From Thiosocius sp963753845 (GTDB lineage: Bacteria; Pseudomonadota; Gammaproteobacteria; Chromatiales; Chromatiaceae): 64,000 nt of DNA. The position numbers were made by a program, and so were the translations under genes. Shown here one piece after another: positions 16,710 through 24,356 of the stretch (positions are counted from its first letter, which is position 1; each line of letters starts with the position of its first letter). Location of the stretch: contig CAVWEI010000001.1 in assembly GCA_963753845.1 (NCBI GenBank), forward strand, positions 434,001-498,000, read 5' to 3'. The notes beneath the pieces were generated by a model. It was not told the origin of the DNA, did no database searches, and saw only the letters and a program-made list of their open reading frames with translations.

Positions 16710-17243
16710 GGCTTCCTCCTGTCGGTATCAAACCATTGAAGCGGTCCGCTGAATCAATCCGCAGTTCAGGTCCGTAAGCATGAACCTACCAGAAATCATG
16801 GTTGGACGCGCCAGAGGGACAGGCATGTCGGTTTGAGCGATTGCCACAGTCGGGTCAACCCGACGCGTTGAACACTCATCCGCTGATGAGTGCTTGAGGA
16901 AAGTGCGGAAACGCGCGCCGCCGGTTGTGGCTGACTGACTGTCGACACACTGTGGTTATTGGATAGATTGGCTGGATTGGCAGGTGCCGTTTCGGCAGGT
17001 GCTGTTAAGGGTTCGCCAGATGCCTGCCCTCAGCTGCAGATCTGCTGGGTAATGGATCAACGAACACGCGGCGCCATCATGGCCACCGTCGAGGTTTTTT
17101 ACACTAGTCGTTTTGATCTTAATATATTGCTTCCGGTTCGATCTATAACAATATGAAAATAAAGATAAAGTAAGTGAATTTTTTTACTTGGATCGATAGT
17201 TGCATGCCAGGTAGATAAGAGCCCTTATGGAATTTTTGGTGGC
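16710..17243. other. 534-bp intergenic region with two hairpins and an AT-rich promoter segment
   Basis: No gene seen. GTCGGGT/ACCCGAC (16849-16864) and CACTCATC/GATGAGTG (16873-16892) are two neighbouring perfect inverted repeats that could be operators or a bidirectional transcript end. From about 17090 the sequence turns strongly AT-rich, unlike the flanks, and leads to a sigma-54 promoter match at 17189-17204. Confidence 0.6.
17189..17204 (+). promoter_or_regulatory. Putative sigma-54 (RpoN) promoter for the PEP-CTERM gene
   Basis: TGGATCGATAGTTGCA has GG at 17190-17191 and GC at 17202-17203, exactly ten bases apart, with TTGC at the -12 element. It lies 40 bases before the ATG at 17244 and is preceded by an AT-rich stretch suited to DNA bending. 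Sigma-54 control of PEP-CTERM genes is known from other bacteria. The match was read by eye. Confidence 0.55.
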
Positions 17244-18038
17244 ATGAATACCTTTTCAAAATATCTGGCCGGTTACGGGTTGTTCATAGGACTCTTGTCA
17301 TTTTGGGGTGGGTCAAATGCAAGCGTGATTTCCACCTACACTGAGCGCCCCGACCTCAAGTCAGCAATATTCGAACTAGGGCTCCAGAAGCGCACGAAAA
17401 GCTTCAATCGTGTGAAAGGTGTAAGAAAGGGTGGGCAGCGCTCTTTCGCCAGTCAGCCTCTTCGTATCGGTGATCTCAGCATGGCGATGGAAGCCGAAGG
17501 AAGTGCTGCGATCCCGGAAGGAAAGCGCAACCGGGTCACGAAGAGGCCCAGATTCCGGGTCAACCAAACCAAGTATGCGTGGGTAAAGACGGCAGAAGGT
17601 GTCAAATTGGTGATGACGTTTGACACCCCTGTATATGCCTTCGGAGCAAAGTTCCGAGGGTTGAACAACGACTTGGCTTCCATGTCGATCATGTTGGATG
17701 GCGGGGCAGTTGGTCAGCTCGAACCGCCGAAGACGAGTAACGGGAAACGGTCATTTTTCGGATTTGTCTCAGACGTGGCATTCACTTCCATCACCTTCTC
17801 TGGCAAAGATGCGTTTGGAATGGACAAGCTTATTTACGGAATGACGCCTGCAGCGCCGTCGATAATCCTGTTCACTCCGTTATCAACAACTGAACTTGGG
17901 GACCCGCGCGAGAAGGGGCCTCAGTCGGCGGCCGCGTCAGTGCCCGCTCCAGCTCCGTTGTTGCTTGTGGGTTTCGGAATAATCGGTTTGGGCACCACCC
18001 GATTCATCAGACGCCAAGTCATTGAACGGAGCAGATAG
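17244..18038 (+). CDS. Exported protein with PEP-CTERM-like sorting signal
   Basis: 264 residues. It has an N-terminal signal (MNTFSKYLAGYGLFIGLLSFW...SNA). The central domain of about 200 residues is beta-rich (RVNQTKYAWVKTAEGVKLVM, FDTPVYAFGAKFRG, GFVSDVAFTSITFSGKDAFG), like the ice-binding or DUF-type domains often found in such proteins. The C-terminus holds the sorting signal: VPAPAP, a membrane helix LLLVGFGIIGLG, then a basic end (RFIRRQVIER). PEP-CTERM proteins are processed by an exosortase (not in this window) and are usually linked to exopolysaccharide or floc formation. Codon and base use are more AT-rich than in the neighbours. A six-codon frame at 17227-17247 overlaps its start (ATGA). 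Confidence 0.8.
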   Translation: MNTFSKYLAGYGLFIGLLSFWGGSNASVISTYTERPDLKSAIFELGLQKRTKSFNRVKGVRKGGQRSFASQPLRIGDLSMAMEAEGSAAIPEGKRNRVTKRPRFRVNQTKYAWVKTAEGVKLVMTFDTPVYAFGAKFRGLNNDLASMSIMLDGGAVGQLEPPKTSNGKRSFFGFVSDVAFTSITFSGKDAFGMDKLIYGMTPAAPSIILFTPLSTTELGDPREKGPQSAAASVPAPAPLLLVGFGIIGLGTTRFIRRQVIERSR

Positions 18039-18077
18039 CAGATAACTCTTGATGATGGCTGAGCCCGTGTCCTGCAA

Positions 18078-18980
18078 TCAATCAGCGTTCCTCTGCGAGG
18101 CCCTGATGGCCGCCTCGGACTCGTCGACCAGGGCCTGATCGCCGGCGAGATTTCCAAGCTCCCTGGCACGTTCCAGCCAATCGCTAGCCTGCGGCTCCGC
18201 ACGCTGGGCCGCGCTGCGCCCGGCACGTAGGAAATAGCTGCCCGCGAGCCGCAGCCGCCCCGCGCGCTGGGCGAGATCTCCGGCTTCCGCGAGGGCGCGT
18301 ACCATGCCGCGATAGTCGCGCTGCAGGCGACGCGCCACGGCCACCTGGTCGAGCAACTCGAGTGAACCATCGACATCGCCTTCCAGCCCCGCCAGCCGGC
18401 CCTGAAGCTCCAGCCTGTCGATAGCTTCGTCGCCGCCGGCGCCCGGGGGCAGGGCGGCCAGTTCTCGAGTGAGCCCGGGGATGGAGGCCTGGTCTGCCGC
18501 GATCAGGCCGGCCACGAAGTGCGCCTTGGCGCGGGTCGATCCGGACGCCCCCGCTGACTCCAGCACCTCGTTCAGCAGGGCCTGCGCCTCAATCGTCTGC
18601 CCAGCCCGGTAACGGATGGTCCCGGCCAGCAGCTGCAGCTGCGGATCTGCCCCCAGTCCACGCCTTCGTCGCTCGGCATCCGCCTGAGCGACCTGTTGCA
18701 ACGCCGCCTCGTAGTCTCCCAGATAGGTCTGACAGAGCGCCAGGTTGAACCGCGCATCGACGATCGCACCCGGCGCGTCCTCGGTCAGGGCCGACTGCAG
18801 GGCCGCCTCGTAGAGGGTCGCTGCCTGCGCGTAGTTCCCCTGCCCGAACGCCAGGCGTGCGGAACGGTCCAGCGACTGTTGTTCGGTCTGCGTCTCGGGT
18901 GCACGCTCCGGCCTGCCGGCACAGCCAGCCACCGTGACAAGACCGATGATCAGCGGCAACAGCACCAGGTGCCGGATCAC
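18078..18980 (-). CDS. TPR-containing lipoprotein of the MCE operon
   Basis: 300 residues. The signal peptide ends in a lipobox (LVTVAGC), so the protein is a lipoprotein with Cys at about residue 20. The rest is helical repeats of tetratricopeptide type (ARLAFGQGNYAQAATLYEAAL, ARFNLALCQTYLGDYEAAL). Its start overlaps the stop of the MCE gene by four bases (ATGA), so it is co-translated and last in the operon. Auxiliary lipoproteins are common in MCE systems. This one may help dock the MCE protein at the outer membrane. No terminator is obvious after it. Confidence 0.85.
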   Translation of the reverse strand: MIRHLVLLPLIIGLVTVAGCAGRPERAPETQTEQQSLDRSARLAFGQGNYAQAATLYEAALQSALTEDAPGAIVDARFNLALCQTYLGDYEAALQQVAQADAERRRRGLGADPQLQLLAGTIRYRAGQTIEAQALLNEVLESAGASGSTRAKAHFVAGLIAADQASIPGLTRELAALPPGAGGDEAIDRLELQGRLAGLEGDVDGSLELLDQVAVARRLQRDYRGMVRALAEAGDLAQRAGRLRLAGSYFLRAGRSAAQRAEPQASDWLERARELGNLAGDQALVDESEAAIRASQRNAD

Positions 18981-20032
18981 GGCCGCACCTCACTCGGTGG
19001 CAGCCGTCCGCCGCCGGGTGGCGCCGCGCCCGCGCCACCGAGCAGCCAGCTGTTGCGCAACTGCCGCAACAGGGCCCCGAGCTCGGCCAGGGTCTGCTGC
19101 GTCATGCCCAGCAACACCGGCACGTTCGCCGTCGAGGCGCCGATGTCGCGGGTGATCTGGGGAAGCTGCGGGGTGGTCGCGCGCAGGTCAGCCAAGACGG
19201 CATCCAGGGACGACAGCAGCGACTTTACGCTGGCGCTGATCTCCGGCAGGTCCTTGCTCTGCGCGTTGACTGACTTCGACAGAAGGGTCATCTGGGCAGC
19301 GGTTGCCTGCAGTTCCACGAGGATGGGTTCCAGGCGTGTCACTGCGTTGTTTGCGGTACTCAACAGCTGCTCCAACTCACGTGCCGCACTGTCCTCGGTG
19401 AGCAGCCGCCCGAGCGTACCCTCGCCGCGTTCGATACGGTTCGTCAATGCACTGAGATCAGCCAGCACGAGCTGCACATCGCCGGCCGGATCAGCGAGAC
19501 GCTCGGTCAGATCGGCCAGCGCGGTCATGGTCCTTTCGGTCTGGGTAAGGATCGGGATCACCCGGCTGCGCACGTCCTCGAGGATCTCGCCCATGCTGTC
19601 GGTCGGGGCCCGGTCCGCCTGTGCCGTCAACACCGCGTAGTCCCAGTCCATGGCTTCACCGGATCCGCGCGTGATCTCGACATAACTCTCGCCCGCGACA
19701 CCGAAGGTCTTGCGGATGATCGCCCGTGAATCCCGTCGCACGAACGGCAGCAGCGAGCCGCTCAGGCGCGCCTCCGCATGGATCTTCTGGTCGGGGTCGA
19801 TCACGATACGCAGGACCTTTCCGGCAGGCGTGCCAAGCACCTCGACACTGGCGCCCTCCGCAAGCCCGAAAAGGCCCTCGTCCGGCAGCACCAACTTTAG
19901 CGTCTCCCCGGGGTCCAGCCATTCACGCAGCGCCTCGGCCTGGATCAGGCTGAGCAGGAACAGAATCAGGGCCGCCAGGACGCCCGCTCCCAGCAGGACG
20001 CGCTCGCGACGATAACTTATTGGGCCGCTCAT
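18977..20032 (-). CDS. MCE (MlaD) family lipid-transport protein
   Basis: 351 residues from ATG 20032 (MSGPISYRRERVLLGAGVLAA). One N-terminal membrane helix (LGAGVLAALILFLLSLI) is followed by an MCE domain (about 40-140; LFGLAEGASVEVLGTPAGKV, GESYVEITRGSG) and a long helical C-terminal region (about 150-330) with few prolines. MCE proteins form hexameric rings that carry lipids across the periplasm, fed by an MlaE/MlaF-type ABC module. The upstream frame extending to 20131 lies inside the preceding gene and is not needed. Start and stop overlap both neighbours. Confidence 0.92.
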   Translation of the reverse strand: MSGPISYRRERVLLGAGVLAALILFLLSLIQAEALREWLDPGETLKLVLPDEGLFGLAEGASVEVLGTPAGKVLRIVIDPDQKIHAEARLSGSLLPFVRRDSRAIIRKTFGVAGESYVEITRGSGEAMDWDYAVLTAQADRAPTDSMGEILEDVRSRVIPILTQTERTMTALADLTERLADPAGDVQLVLADLSALTNRIERGEGTLGRLLTEDSAARELEQLLSTANNAVTRLEPILVELQATAAQMTLLSKSVNAQSKDLPEISASVKSLLSSLDAVLADLRATTPQLPQITRDIGASTANVPVLLGMTQQTLAELGALLRQLRNSWLLGGAGAAPPGGGRLPPSEVRP

Positions 20033-20742
20033 GCCGCGAACCCGGTGTCGAGCAGACGCCCACCCGCGATCTGCAGGCGTCGGCTGGCGGGAATGCTCTG
20101 GTCCTCGAATACATCCCTGCTGCGCGTGCACCAGATAACCGCCCCATGCCGGCGTCGCACCTGTTGTATGGCCTCCATCAGGGGCACAAAGAGCCCGTAA
20201 TCGGCGAAATCCATTGGATGTTCCAGGATAACCAGCTGCGGACGTCCGAGGAAGGCCTTGGTACAGGCCGCCCTCTCCAGGTCCGACTCAGGGCATTGGT
20301 GTGGCAGCAGCGTGGGCAGCCCCGGCAGCCCGAAATGTCGCGCAAGGTCACAGGCCATCTCGCGCAACACCTCGTCCGGCAGGGTCGTGTGATGCCTGAT
20401 CGGCAGCAGCAGGTTCTCCATGACCGAGCGTCCGCTCATCCAGTTGCCTGCGCTCAGCACCCGCCCGATGTTGCCGCGCAGCCGGTTCGCCTCCGTTGGC
20501 GTCAGCTCGGACCAGGCGCGACCGAGGAACTGCACGTCGCCTTGCGCGAGGCCATCCAAGCCGAGCAAAGCATCCACGATGGCGGTGCTTCGTGTTGTGT
20601 CCCGCGAGAACACCAGCTGCAGATCACCCGGCTGCAGCTCCAGGTCCAACTCCAAAGAGGGTGCGGTGCCCGACCCGGCTATCTGCAGTGAACGCGCGCG
20701 CAGCAAGGGGTTTTTCGCTGGGGTTTCGACGGGCTGTGGCAT
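20029..20742 (-). CDS. MlaF-position ABC ATPase homologue with degenerate nucleotide-binding motifs
   Basis: 237 residues from ATG 20742, overlapping the permease stop (TAATG) and the MCE start. The length, position and fold pattern match an ABC ATPase, but the motifs do not. Walker A reads FSRDTTRST (residues 45-53), with no glycine and Arg51 for Lys. The Q-loop Gln is Ser (VLSAGNW). The signature LSGG is CPES. Walker B plus catalytic Glu is LVILEHP, where LLLLDEP is usual. The switch His is Arg (WCTRSRD). The rest still aligns (SVMENLLLPIRH, AFLGRPQLVILEHP), so this is not a frameshifted gene. It is probably a non-hydrolysing scaffold, or the system uses another ATPase. Confidence 0.85.
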   Translation of the reverse strand: MPQPVETPAKNPLLRARSLQIAGSGTAPSLELDLELQPGDLQLVFSRDTTRSTAIVDALLGLDGLAQGDVQFLGRAWSELTPTEANRLRGNIGRVLSAGNWMSGRSVMENLLLPIRHHTTLPDEVLREMACDLARHFGLPGLPTLLPHQCPESDLERAACTKAFLGRPQLVILEHPMDFADYGLFVPLMEAIQQVRRRHGAVIWCTRSRDVFEDQSIPASRRLQIAGGRLLDTGFAA

Positions 20743-21569
20743 TACAGGACCACCGATACCGCAACCCCAATCAGGAACGCCGCGAGGAGCGAATAGACGA
20801 AGCTGCGCGGCAGGGCCTGACGCACGGCCAGCACGCTCGAGTCCACCCGAAGTCCCAGCCAGATGGGGATGTAGGCGACGACGAAACCGATCACCGCGGG
20901 CTTGGTCAGCAACAGCAGATTGTCGCCAAGGGTCATATGACTCAACACACTGTCGACGAACTCCAACAGCGAGATGGGGGTCAGGCCGGCAAGCGAGGCC
21001 GCAATGAACCCAAACCACAGGGCCACATAGAGAAAGATCAAGGTCAACATGAAGGTCGCCAGCGCCAGGGCGAAACATCGTGGGACGGCGATGAAATCGG
21101 TCGGGTCTATGCCGATGGATTCGAGCATGCGGATCTGCCCCTCCGCCTTGAGTCGGCCGACTTCGTCGAGCAGCACTGAGCCACTGCGACCGATCACGAC
21201 CAGTGCGGTTACGATCGGGGCAATCTCACGCACCAGCATCATCACCAGGAAGGTGCCGACGCTGTCCTTCTGGCCGACCAGATTCAGCCAGTACAGGATC
21301 TGCACCACCAGCCCGACACCGACCAGCAGTGCAACCACCACCACCGCGGGTACGGCACGCACCCCGACATGGAAGAAAAACCGCGTGAACTCTTCGCGCA
21401 TTGTCCGGCGCCAGATGCCCGGATCGAGCCCGCGCGCGAAGGTCGCCGACAGGTCGCCGACGAACTGCAGCACCGACAGGGTCCTGCGTGCGAAACCATC
21501 GGCCCGCGCGAATACGGTGGCAGCGCGACCCGTCGCCGGCTGTGGTATCCGGGCGGGAGGCCGGTTCAA
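20742..21569 (-). CDS. MlaE-type ABC transporter permease
   Basis: 275 residues from TTG 21569, which overlaps the cyclase stop (TTGA). No ATG is available before the conserved region, and this gives the usual MlaE length. Five to six membrane helices are visible (AVPAVVVVALLVGVGLVVQI, LALATFMLTLIFLYVALWFG, LLAAFLIGVAVSVVL). The conserved core VREIAPIVTALVVIGRSGS and EGQIRMLESIGIDPTDF matches MlaE, although the usual EQI reads GQI. Permeases of this type couple an ATPase to the MCE ring in the inner membrane. The gene lies between the cyclase and the degenerate ATPase in a chain of overlapping genes. Confidence 0.88.
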   Translation of the reverse strand: MNRPPARIPQPATGRAATVFARADGFARRTLSVLQFVGDLSATFARGLDPGIWRRTMREEFTRFFFHVGVRAVPAVVVVALLVGVGLVVQILYWLNLVGQKDSVGTFLVMMLVREIAPIVTALVVIGRSGSVLLDEVGRLKAEGQIRMLESIGIDPTDFIAVPRCFALALATFMLTLIFLYVALWFGFIAASLAGLTPISLLEFVDSVLSHMTLGDNLLLLTKPAVIGFVVAYIPIWLGLRVDSSVLAVRQALPRSFVYSLLAAFLIGVAVSVVL

Positions 21570-23992
21570 GGATGCCCACTCATCAGATAGGTTGAGAATT
21601 CGCCGACGCCTTCGAGATAGTGGTGTCCGCGCAGCTGAAAAAGGTACTGGCCATTCAACGCCTGGTAAACCGTCTCGGTCACCTGGATGACACCTGGAAG
21701 ACCGGTCCGAGCCATACTGCCGGCCATCTGTACGGCCTCGCCCCAGAGATTGAATGTATGTCGCTCGCGGCCGACGATGCTGCCGATCACTGGCCCCACG
21801 TCGATACCGATCCGAAACACCAGGGGCGTGCGTTGCTCGACGAACAGCCTCTCGCATATACCCTGTGCCGCGACCGCGAAGTCGGCCAGCCGTTGCAGGC
21901 CCCTGTCGGCGTCCTCGTTCGGATCGCCTGCGACCACAACCTGGTCGGTGAGAAACTTGAGGTAGCCCAGTCCCTGCTCGCAAGCGGCATTCTCCAGCTC
22001 CCGGATCAGGTAGACGATCACGGTCTCTTCGGCGGTGCCCAGGACGGGTTCGGCCAGTGCGCGCGCGTCGGTGAAGTACAGCGACATGACCCCGAGCCGA
22101 TCGATCAACCCGGCACCGGCCACCCCGGTGTCGCCCGCGTGTTTCGCCAGCCGGGTGGTAAAAGCCATGGCGCGCCTGCGCCCAAGGCCGGGATCGATGT
22201 CAACCGGGATATCGACCCCCGAGGCGTCAACAGCCGATCCCGCCCCGGACGACGAACCGTCAACGCCGGGGCGGGGTGCGGCGGCTTGTGGAACATCCGC
22301 CGTTTCACCCGCCGCTTCGCGGATCGCCAGCAGGTTGGCGATCGCCCGGACGAAGCCCTCGACCTGCTTCGGCCACTCGGTACGCCTGCTGCCACCCTCT
22401 AGCCAAAGCGAACCGGTGACCCTGCCACGCACCACGACAGGTGCCGACAGCAGGCCAAGACAACCCACAGGTACCAGATAACGTTGGTGTAGTGATGCGA
22501 TACGGGGATCTTTCGAGGCATCAATCACGCTCAGGACTTCACCGCTGTCGAGCACATCGAAAAGGCCAGGATGCTCGGCCCGGTCGAGCACGCTGCCCCT
22601 GGTGTGACCCTCGGTCTCCAAGTCGAAGCAGTCCAGGCAGATCAGCCGGTCTCCGCTCTCATCGAGATGCCAGAGGCTGGCCCGCCTTACCCGTGAGGAA
22701 CGCGTAACGGCCTCGGTCACCGGCTCCAGCCTGCCGGCCCCACCCGCGCCGGAGAGTGCAGACTGCAAGGACAGGCTGCCGAAGGCCTCACTCTGCGCAT
22801 CCAGCTGTGCCTCGCGCTCGAGAATCCGGGTGGCTTCACGATCGGCCTTCAGCCCCTGGCGGATCAGCACACCGGCCAGTATCGCAGCGAGGGCGACGAC
22901 TGAAAGGCCCATGACGAGCGTCTCTCCAACGTTCTCACGCACGAAACCGACGAAATCCTCTTCCGGCACCACCACCACGACCGACCAGTCGTGCTGTACC
23001 AGCTGTTTCAGGGAGGACACCGAGCTGATGTAGCGACGGCCGTTCAGCTCGAAATCGCGCCGGCCATGTCCTTCGACCCTGAAACGGTCGAACGCCCGGC
23101 CCACCACGGGATCGCCAAGATCCTCCACCCGTGTAAGACGCAGCGCGCCCTCCCCATCCACCTTCAGCAACTCCGCCCTGGGGTGCGCGATCACTCGCCC
23201 TTCGTCATCGACGATGAATGCCAGACCCGTCTCGCCGATCACCAACTCCGAGAGGAACCGACTCAGGTTTTCGAGCTTGACGTCCGCACCGATCACCGCG
23301 CGCAGTTCACCGTCGGCGTCAAGGAAAGGCAATGCCCCCGTGATGCCGGCGGCCTGATCGGTAAAGAACGGGTACACGTCCGTCCAGTAGAGCCCCTTCA
23401 CCTCGGCCACACCCTTGAACCATGGGCGGGTGCGCGGGTCGTACCCGTCCCAGGGCACCGCGTCGTCCGAAGACAGGATTTCGCCATCCGGGCCGCGACG
23501 GGTGATGCTGACCCGTGGTTCGCCGGCCCCGTCTGCCGGTCTTCGGATCAACTTGGTCTCGAGACCCCTCTGGTCGCCATCTTGGAAACGCCGCACCATG
23601 AAGAAATCGCCCACGGTGTTGCCGATAATCAGGCTGGCCAGTTGCGGCGCATTTTCGAGGATACCGACTGCCAGTGGCTCGGCGAGCTCCTGCTGCACCT
23701 CCGCCAGATCCTGGTTGGTGAGCAGATCGCGGGACATTCGGATGATACTGGGAATCGGGCGCAGGTAGCCGGCGACCTCGGTCTCGATGCGGCTCTGCAG
23801 GTTGCTGATGACGCCCTTTGACAATGCCAGGGCATCGGCACGCATGGCCCTGTAATCGTGAACGGCTATACCGATAAGCGCCATCAGCATGACCACCACG
23901 ACGGCGACGGGCAGCCACACCCTCAAACGCCGCCGCCGCGCCAGCAGGCGGGCCTCCTCGAACGCGATCAGATGGTGCGCCGCCGTGGCCAT
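21566..23992 (-). CDS. dCache-GAF class III nucleotide cyclase-like protein
   Basis: 808 residues. Layout: helix at about 25-43, periplasmic dCache-like sensor at 45-345 (WDGYDPRTRPWFKGVAE, GLAFIVDDEGRVIAHP), helix at 358-377, GAF-like domain at about 400-560, then a class III cyclase domain at about 610-808. Both metal Asp candidates are kept (FTDAR, Asp642; KFLTDQ, Asp683), as is Lys679. The segment normally WGDxVNxAxR reads WGEAVQMAGS, so the transition-state Asn is Gln755 and the Arg is Ser759. Activity is therefore uncertain. It is the first gene of the MCE operon and its stop overlaps the permease start, so ligand sensing and lipid transport look coupled. Confidence 0.88.
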   Translation of the reverse strand: MATAAHHLIAFEEARLLARRRRLRVWLPVAVVVVMLMALIGIAVHDYRAMRADALALSKGVISNLQSRIETEVAGYLRPIPSIIRMSRDLLTNQDLAEVQQELAEPLAVGILENAPQLASLIIGNTVGDFFMVRRFQDGDQRGLETKLIRRPADGAGEPRVSITRRGPDGEILSSDDAVPWDGYDPRTRPWFKGVAEVKGLYWTDVYPFFTDQAAGITGALPFLDADGELRAVIGADVKLENLSRFLSELVIGETGLAFIVDDEGRVIAHPRAELLKVDGEGALRLTRVEDLGDPVVGRAFDRFRVEGHGRRDFELNGRRYISSVSSLKQLVQHDWSVVVVVPEEDFVGFVRENVGETLVMGLSVVALAAILAGVLIRQGLKADREATRILEREAQLDAQSEAFGSLSLQSALSGAGGAGRLEPVTEAVTRSSRVRRASLWHLDESGDRLICLDCFDLETEGHTRGSVLDRAEHPGLFDVLDSGEVLSVIDASKDPRIASLHQRYLVPVGCLGLLSAPVVVRGRVTGSLWLEGGSRRTEWPKQVEGFVRAIANLLAIREAAGETADVPQAAAPRPGVDGSSSGAGSAVDASGVDIPVDIDPGLGRRRAMAFTTRLAKHAGDTGVAGAGLIDRLGVMSLYFTDARALAEPVLGTAEETVIVYLIRELENAACEQGLGYLKFLTDQVVVAGDPNEDADRGLQRLADFAVAAQGICERLFVEQRTPLVFRIGIDVGPVIGSIVGRERHTFNLWGEAVQMAGSMARTGLPGVIQVTETVYQALNGQYLFQLRGHHYLEGVGEFSTYLMSGHP

Positions 23993-24356
23993 TTCCGCTG
24001 CCGGTCCTCCAGTACGTTTTCTGACCGCATGGTACCCAGCTCAGGAACCCGGCTGCATCCATACTGCATCGCGCGAGACAAGTCCGCTGGCAACACCGCC
24101 GATTGTAGTCGAGTGATGATATCGCTGCATTGAGGGGCCGGTGTACAGGCCGCAAACGGTTTGCAGCGCAGTAAACGGCCAGTTACCGGGGCACCCGTCG
24201 GCAGCGGTTGGCCAATCGCCACTCGGAAGCTCCATCAGGCCGTTCGCTGCGCTCGCAGCGAGCAGCGCAAGGGCATCGTGGCTACCGGCAGTACGTTCGC
24301 TTTGACCGGCAGCCGTCTTGGTGGATGCCTCGAGCGGCTGGTTTGTGCGGCAGAAG
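23993..24356. other. 364-bp intergenic region upstream of the cyclase/MCE operon
   Basis: No gene seen; the frames here are short and have no ribosome binding sites. It should hold the promoter of the minus-strand cyclase operon. A perfect hairpin CGCTGCG/CGCAGCG lies at 24245-24260 without a T-run; it may mark the end of the degQ transcript. Confidence 0.5.

Noticed and set aside
16969..17000. Alternative sigma-54 site (TGGCAGGTGCCGTTTCGG) upstream of the PEP-CTERM gene
   Set aside because: There is no GC at the required ten-base distance from GG in the right context, and it lies about 250 bases from the start; the match at 17189 is better.
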